From Varanus komodoensis (Eukaryota; Chordata; Lepidosauria; Squamata; Varanidae), in the NCBI RefSeq assembly GCF_004798865.1, contig NW_025335268.1, forward strand, positions 29,916,731 through 29,980,730: a stretch of DNA of 64,000 nucleotides, given 5' to 3'. Under the pieces are notes generated by a model, which had not been told where the DNA came from, did no database searches, and was given only the letters and a program-made list of their open reading frames with translations. Positions 59,149 through 64,000 of the stretch are shown one piece after another (the first letter of the stretch is position 1; every line of letters starts with the position of its first letter). The position numbers and the translations under genes are program-made.

Positions 59149-59749
59149 TAGAGAAAACCCTGTTTCTTTCTGCAAGTGATCTAGGACTGGGGTGGAGAAG
59201 TAGGACAATGACCCTAAACACACAGCAAAACTAACATTGGAGTGGTTTAAAAACAAGGACCTCAAAAACAACAACCTCCTAGAACTGTCCAGATCTCAGT
59301 CTGATTGCCTGTGTGAATAAACTTGAAAATTGCTGTGCACCACATATCCTTATACAACCTCAGGAAGCTGGAGTAGTTTTGTCAGGAACAATGCCCAAAC
59401 ATTGTGATATCCAGATGCACAGAGCTGATAGACTCTTAATCAAGAAGAGTCACCACTGTAATTGCTGTGAAAGGTGCTTCTACCAAGCATTGACTTAGGA
59501 TGTGAATACTTATAGAACCAACAAGTCCCGGTTTCTTTTCATTTCCTTAACTTTTGTGCCATAATAAAACTACTTTGCACCTTCACAGGGTTGAGAATCT
59601 TGTGTACATCATGGTTACAATGCCAGTTAAATCCATTTCAATTTGAGGCTGTAGCACAACACATTTTGCAAAAGTCTGAGGAGGATGAAGAGTTCTGCAA
59701 GGCTCTAATTGTTTTGTGCGCGCACACACAAGCACAGACACTGTAGAAA

Positions 59750-60350
59750 AGGAATCTTTGGAAGCAAATGATCTGAACAAGTATACAATATAGTTAAGTA
59801 TTGTGTTCCTGTTAGAATGACAGCATTTGAAGATCACAGATTTCTCTTTTAAACCTCACATATACATGCCAGGGGGTCAGTGTTTTTCTGCCTGGTCCTA
59901 GCCAGCTGCTTGGGAGTAGGAAGCAGTTACAGAAAGCCTGCCCAGTTTGGAAAATGCAATGACGGTGGTGGTGCTTGACTAAGGATTTGGCATACATAAT
60001 TCCATTTTTGTTGCAAAAGGAGATCGAATTTTGCCACGAAAACACCCTTTAACTATGAATACAGTGTTCCCTTCATAGCTAGGTTTAGCTTCAATAGCTA
60101 TTCAAAGAACATTCAGAAGTGATTTAGGTATTGCCTTTAAATTCCAACTTTCCTCTAAGGAGCTTAGAGGGTAGCCTCAGTGGAGTTCCCTCTGCTTCCA
60201 GTTTATTATCTGAATAGCCCTGATTTGTGTGCGATTAGTTTTGGATGTATTTGAACAGTTTTCCCCACCCCACCCTGCATATTAATTATATTTCTCGACA
60301 TGTATCTACATATATGTGTACTTGTTGTTTAAAAAGAAACCTGTGTAATA
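59750..60350. other. Unassigned sequence
   Basis: No gene or confident repeat recognised. Confidence 0.35.
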
Positions 60351-60354
60351 GGTT

Positions 60355-60455
60355 AGACTGAGCATCACCAAACGACCAAAGGTTACCCAGTGAGCTTCAG
60401 AACAGAACTTTGAACACAGGTTCGCCGAGCCTTTTGCCCAACGCTAGAAGATGGA
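60355..60455 (-). repeat. Sauria-type SINE fragment
   Basis: 'aggttacccagtgagcttca' and 'gaactttgaacacaggttcg' read in reverse as the B-box part and body. Both ends are missing. Confidence 0.55.
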
Positions 60456-60782
60456 AAACTACCGCTGCCTAGATAATCTTTTCACAGCATATCAGTGTTG
60501 CTTGCAGGTTTTTGAGGACTCTTGGGAAAAACAGCCAGGCTCATTCCTTTCAAGCTGTGAGCGAGCCAGGAACAGCGCAAGACTGCGTAGGAAGTGTACT
60601 GAGCTACTTCTGAGGCCCTCGATTTAAATGTACCTCATACTACTAGTCCTCAGTAAGTGTATCCAGCTCTTAACAGGGTTCTTTTCGGCATACCTCGCTT
60701 GAGCACTTGTTATAAGGAAACTTCGGCTATTACACTTACAAAATAAGTGTAAACATACTATTATGCAATAACGCGAGCACTC

Positions 60783-60870
60783 ACCGAGCCATCAATAGAT
60801 GGATGCGCACCACCCGCTTTAGCTCTGTCGATAAATTATCAGTGGAACCGTAAACAGCTGAGCCACCAGA
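60783..60870 (-). other. Possible minus-strand first exon ending in a splice donor
   Basis: Minus-strand sequence reads 'attgatggctcg|gtgagtgc', an ATG eight bases before a strong donor (GTGAGT at 60784-60779). CCAAT boxes lie 40-100 bases upstream on that strand, at a normal promoter distance. The start site is unknown, and the ATG may be untranslated. Purely by pattern. Confidence 0.3.
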
Positions 60871-61399
60871 GGACTCGACAAGCCCGCCCTGAACTGACAA
60901 CCCAGACCACCAATGAGTTAACGGCATTTCCGTTAACTGTCCCAGTTTGACCAATCGAATTGCGGCTAGGGAGAATCGTGAGGCTATTCCTTTCTACAAG
61001 CCGCCCCGCTCGCTCGGTTACTACGCCCTTCAGGCCCCGCCTCTCCACGTGGGGTTCCATTGAGAAGACGACAAAGCGGTTTCCTCCCCTGTTTACAAGC
61101 AGTCGACTTGGAATGATCCACAAGCCAAACGCAGGGGCGGGATGGTGCAAGGAAGGAATGAGGCGAAGGAAGTGCCCGGGTTTGGCGAGTGATCTGAACG
61201 CAAAGGGCTTCCACTGCCCTGCTTTCCTTGAACCTTAAGGAGGGGTGAGCTTGAAGGGATTGCTTCTCATTAGCCCCATCGCCCCCCTCCGTAAGCCCCC
61301 CCCACAAGCACACACCCCTTTGTGGTGTGACGGTGGTGCCTAGCCGCAGTGTGTGCGACTGACTGCTCTGCTCGGGAAAGCGCGAGGACCGGATCCATC

Positions 61400-61513
61400 C
61401 TCGAAGCAAAAGAAGCCGCTGCACTTGTCAGAACCCGAAACAACGCAATAATATTTAATAAATCCTCCCTCCCCACACACGTTTGCTAGTTGCTGCAGGC
61501 AGGATCTTGCTGT
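61400..61513 (+). other. Possible plus-strand first exon ending in a splice donor
   Basis: 'ggatcttgct|gtaagtacct' at 61502-61521 is a strong donor consensus (GTAAGT) inside the CpG-rich block. No clear coding sequence precedes it, so any such exon would be 5' untranslated. A pyrimidine-rich 'cttctttgcag' at about 61539-61549 is a possible acceptor. Confidence 0.25.
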
Positions 61514-61929
61514 AAGTACCTCTGGTTACTGCACCCCTTCTTTGCAGATGTGACTCCCAGCCCCGCCATCCGGCTCACAGTCTTGCAGCCCCCGATGACA
61601 GGAGACTTGAATGGTGCGATGCGTTGGGGGCAAGCGTTGGCTAAAGAGAAACTTGTGGAGCCCGGTCTCCCGTTTTCTTTTAAACGCCTCCTTGCTTTGT
61701 TTTTCTCCTCAGTCCCTGGCTGTGTTGTGCAGCAGAGATCGGGGTTCAGAGTCGCAGAGCGAGCAACAGTTTTAAACGGGCAGCGGGAAGGGGAAGCTTT
61801 CACAAGCCAGGTTTCTCTCGGCAAGAAGACTTGCCTGTTGCTTAACGCTGCGCCTTCGCATAAAAAGGAATCCGCTGGAGGACGCTTTCGGGTTTCAGGA
61901 TCGGGTTTAGTTTCGCTTCTGGATTTTAA

Positions 61930-63810
61930 TTTCTAGGCTTAATGTTCTGATCTCATGTTCTGGGGCTTGATATTCAGCTGGAGTGTTCTGAAACAATAAA
62001 TATAGATGTCCGTGGTATCACTAATACGAAGGAATGCATTTCAGCCTCTCCCCATCGCTCGATATTAACCCTCTCACGCTTGTTTTTCTTTTTTCTGATC
62101 GTTTGCATGGTTGTATATAGGTCACTTGAGACAACTGTTGTAGAGATGATGCCATTCTTTCCTGTGCCTTTTGTGTGATAGCTTCAGGGCTAACATGTGC
62201 AATGTTAGGTTTGCAGTCACTTTAAGTAGTAAAACTTCTAAATTTGTACCTAGACTTAAACCTTCTCAGTTGTCCACATCAGCATATTAAACATTATTTT
62301 GAAAAGAAATCTCTTAGATCTGGCAGGAAAACATGTGTGGGGGTAGGTGTTTTTCTGGGGGGGGAGTTCACATGGGTGTTTCAACAGAAGATTATGGTCC
62401 ATCTCTAGCCCTGAAACTGTGATCACGTATGTCTGGGGGCAATATCGGACCTATTTTCCCTACATGGGCATCAGAGTAAACTGTGCACACTGTCATATAG
62501 GAAGTGCCTCTTTTGCCATGTGTCTATGTTTTTAGAAGTTGGTGTGTGGCACCTGCTTAACATGTCTGCTTGGCAACATAGCTGGTCGCATGACTTTCGC
62601 ACCTCATGGTGTACCTGCCTTTACCTTGTAGGGGGAAAAGTAAGGTATGTGACATAGTCCCGACCCAGCTCTTCAGCCACTTAGAAGCACTGTTACCCCT
62701 GGCAGAGCTGTAGCAATCTGAAATAGCGAAGGCAAGCTGGACCCGGCACAAAATGTTGCAAAGGGGTGCTCCAGCTCAGGGTTCCAGCCAGCCAATCATG
62801 CCCTACTCCGTTCCATTCCTTCCCATTTTTTGCATTCCCTTCACAGCAATCCTTCAGAATTCTGTGGTGACTGCATGCTTGGTTTTCATTGGGCTGCACT
62901 GGGATTTCTCCCATGAAGGATCTTATGTACTTGTACAGATCTTGGGATTCCCAGGCCTACTAATAGCTTCCTTCTTGGGTGCCGATGGTGCAGTCTTTGC
63001 TGCATGAGGATCAGCTCTCCGATGAGAATGGGGTAGTAGTTGAGCCCCATTCAGAAGTTATTCTTCTGTGCGTTCAGATAACACGTGGATGGGAAAATAG
63101 AACTAGACATGCTGGCCCAGTTCCCAGTATCTCAGTCCGCACTGGCTTCACCCCTGGCCCTGTCATTTAGGCATTAGTTATGGTCCAATTGTTGTGGGCT
63201 GCTTTTGTGATCTTCACTGTAGGCTGTGAGTAGGAGGAGATGTTAGTGTATTTGTGGATGGATGCTTTGCATATTCTATTTTAAGTTATATTTTTATGGG
63301 AGTTATTTTATTTGTATTGATGTTCTGATTGTGGTTTATATTGATTTTTCTCTGTCGTATCAGTCATAGTTTTCTGTACTGCATGCATAGAAGTCACTTC
63401 AAAACTATTTTTGTGGTGGGAAATAGAGACATTTTAATAATTAAAAAAAACCTGTATTCAGCTCCATGCCCATAGGCTTGTCCACACAACAAGTTTTCTG
63501 AATAACATACAACAGGGGCTCAGGAAAAGACGGGCTTCTGAGAGAGTCTGCTTCTTTTAATCCTTTCCCACATTAAACAATAGAATACATGCATATAGTA
63601 AAATGAGCACATAGGGATGACTGTGCTGAATAAATTGCCTGTTGGAAAATGTGATTTGTTTGTTTGTTTGTATCAAGCACATCCAAAAAACAGGAGCTTC
63701 CTATCTAGACCCTGGTGTGGTACAGGCCAGAATTCCGCAGTAGCCCTATTCAGGCATTTCAGAAGCATGTGATTAAACACTAGTCCTGGCTCTTGTTTGT
63801 TTAATCCTTT
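61930..63810. other. Unassigned sequence downstream of the CpG block
   Basis: No gene or repeat recognised apart from short homopolymers and (gttt)n at about 63658-63670. It would be first-intron sequence if a plus-strand transcript starts in the CpG island. Confidence 0.35.
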
Positions 63811-63814
63811 TATT

Positions 63815-63925
63815 GCAACCTTCCCCAACCAGATGCCCTCCAGATGTGTTAGATTACAACCCTCATAATCCTCATCTGGGCATGAAGGGAGCTATAATCT
63901 TACATTTCTAGAGGTTACCCAGTTG
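63815..63925. mobile_element. hAT-like palindromic MITE
   Basis: 'gcaaccttccccaaccagat' and 'ggttacccagttgagaag' are the inverted ends. 'gccctccagatgtgttagat' and 'ataatcttacatttctagag' are the mirrored inner blocks. Confidence 0.6.
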
Positions 63926-64000
63926 AGAAGAGGCACTTATCTGATTAAAATGAATCCAGCACAAGGAAAGAAAGACGTTTTCCTGAGGGACTAGCTGTAA

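Larger units (their letters stand above)
57850..59745 (+). mobile_element. Tc1-like DNA transposon with long inverted repeats, interrupted twice
   Basis: The left terminal repeat ('cccctgacttttccacattt', 'tgttgtgttac', 'gaaatggatttaaatggcat') is matched in reverse by the right one ('atttgaggctgtagcacaac', 'aaaagtctgaggagg'). Beyond the SINE, 'acagttttattgcgggac' matches in reverse 'gtgccataataaaactactt'. The repeats are therefore about 200-220 bp each. TA lies at both edges (about 57850-57851 and 59744-59745). Between them are plus-strand transposase remains: 'NIPWRTVRSILTKWKEYG', 'LPREGHPPKL', 'VDETKLEMF' and 'DNDPKHTAKLTLEWFKNKDL'. A Sauria SINE (57933-58176) and a CR1 end (58848-59148) are inserted. 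The right end carries a short CA microsatellite. Confidence 0.85.
60770..61920. promoter_or_regulatory. CpG-rich candidate promoter (CpG island)
   Basis: CpG dinucleotides, rare in most of the window, become frequent here. CCAAT boxes lie at 60910-60914 and 60951-60955, a MYB-type inverted repeat (TAACGG/CCGTTA) at 60917-60937, a GC box (ccccgcc) at about 61036-61042, CACGTG at 61046-61051 and ggggcgggat at 61134-61143. No TATA box is evident. Splice-donor-like sites face both ways: minus strand at 60784/60783 and plus strand at 61512. This fits a TATA-less, possibly bidirectional housekeeping-type promoter. The genes it serves cannot be named from this window. Confidence 0.65.

Noticed and set aside
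1-64000. LTR retrotransposon, endogenous retrovirus or Polinton
   Set aside because: No paired long terminal repeats, primer-binding-like site, or gag/env/capsid motif was seen by eye. A profile search could still find very old fragments.
1-64000. CRISPR arrays, operons, bacterial-type promoters or terminators
   Set aside because: The sequence is vertebrate in character. No evenly spaced repeats or prokaryotic gene arrangement was seen.
1-64000. Functional tRNA genes
   Set aside because: All A-box/B-box pairs seen belong to SINE heads. None folds into a complete tRNA with acceptor stem by inspection.

Overview
The window looks like lizard (squamate) nuclear DNA. The evidence is its repeat content: tRNA-headed SINEs ending in the 'tcacagggttgttg' body typical of Sauria SINEs, RTE/Bov-B LINE pieces, an L1 3' end, CR1 3' ends with the 'ctatg' style tail, and several copies of an L2-clade LINE whose 3' end reads 'taagccgccccgaggc' followed by (aaat)n. 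No complete host protein-coding gene is visible. Most long open frames lie in repeats or look like chance.

Layout. 1-7.1 kb is mostly unassigned, with a 5S-rRNA-like SINE fragment (about 3.4 kb) and an old CR1 (about 5.4 kb). 7.2-8.95 kb is an RTE/Bov-B copy split by an L1 (16-bp target duplication) and by an L2 tail. 9.6-14.5 kb holds L2 tails, an inverted-repeat element inside a tRNA-derived SINE, and a young minus-strand L2 (12.96-14.2 kb, about 360 codons of open reverse transcriptase) inside an older plus-strand L2 tail. 14.5-28 kb has scattered SINE, CR1, Bov-B and inverted-repeat fragments, a pogo/Tigger-like non-autonomous element (20.6-21.0 kb), and a perfect 14-bp-arm palindrome beside a Bov-B 3' end. 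29.7-34.6 kb is a cluster of Sauria SINEs and L2 3' ends. 34.6-47 kb is poor in recognisable repeats apart from microsatellites and a few SINE or inverted-repeat copies. 47.7-54.5 kb contains a CR1 with part of its reverse transcriptase, an L2 carrying a TA-flanked Tigger element, and two L2s abutting tail to tail. 57.85-59.75 kb is a Tc1-like transposon with long inverted repeats, interrupted by a Sauria SINE and a CR1 end. About 60.77-61.92 kb is CpG-rich, with two CCAAT boxes, a MYB-type inverted repeat, GC boxes, a CACGTG and splice-donor-like sites on both strands. This is the only good candidate for host gene control in the window and may be a bidirectional promoter.

The parts do not form a joint pathway. 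The window is best read as intergenic or intronic DNA with layered transposon insertions next to one promoter. Family names rest on recognising motifs by eye, and element boundaries are usually good to 5-30 bases, less for old copies.
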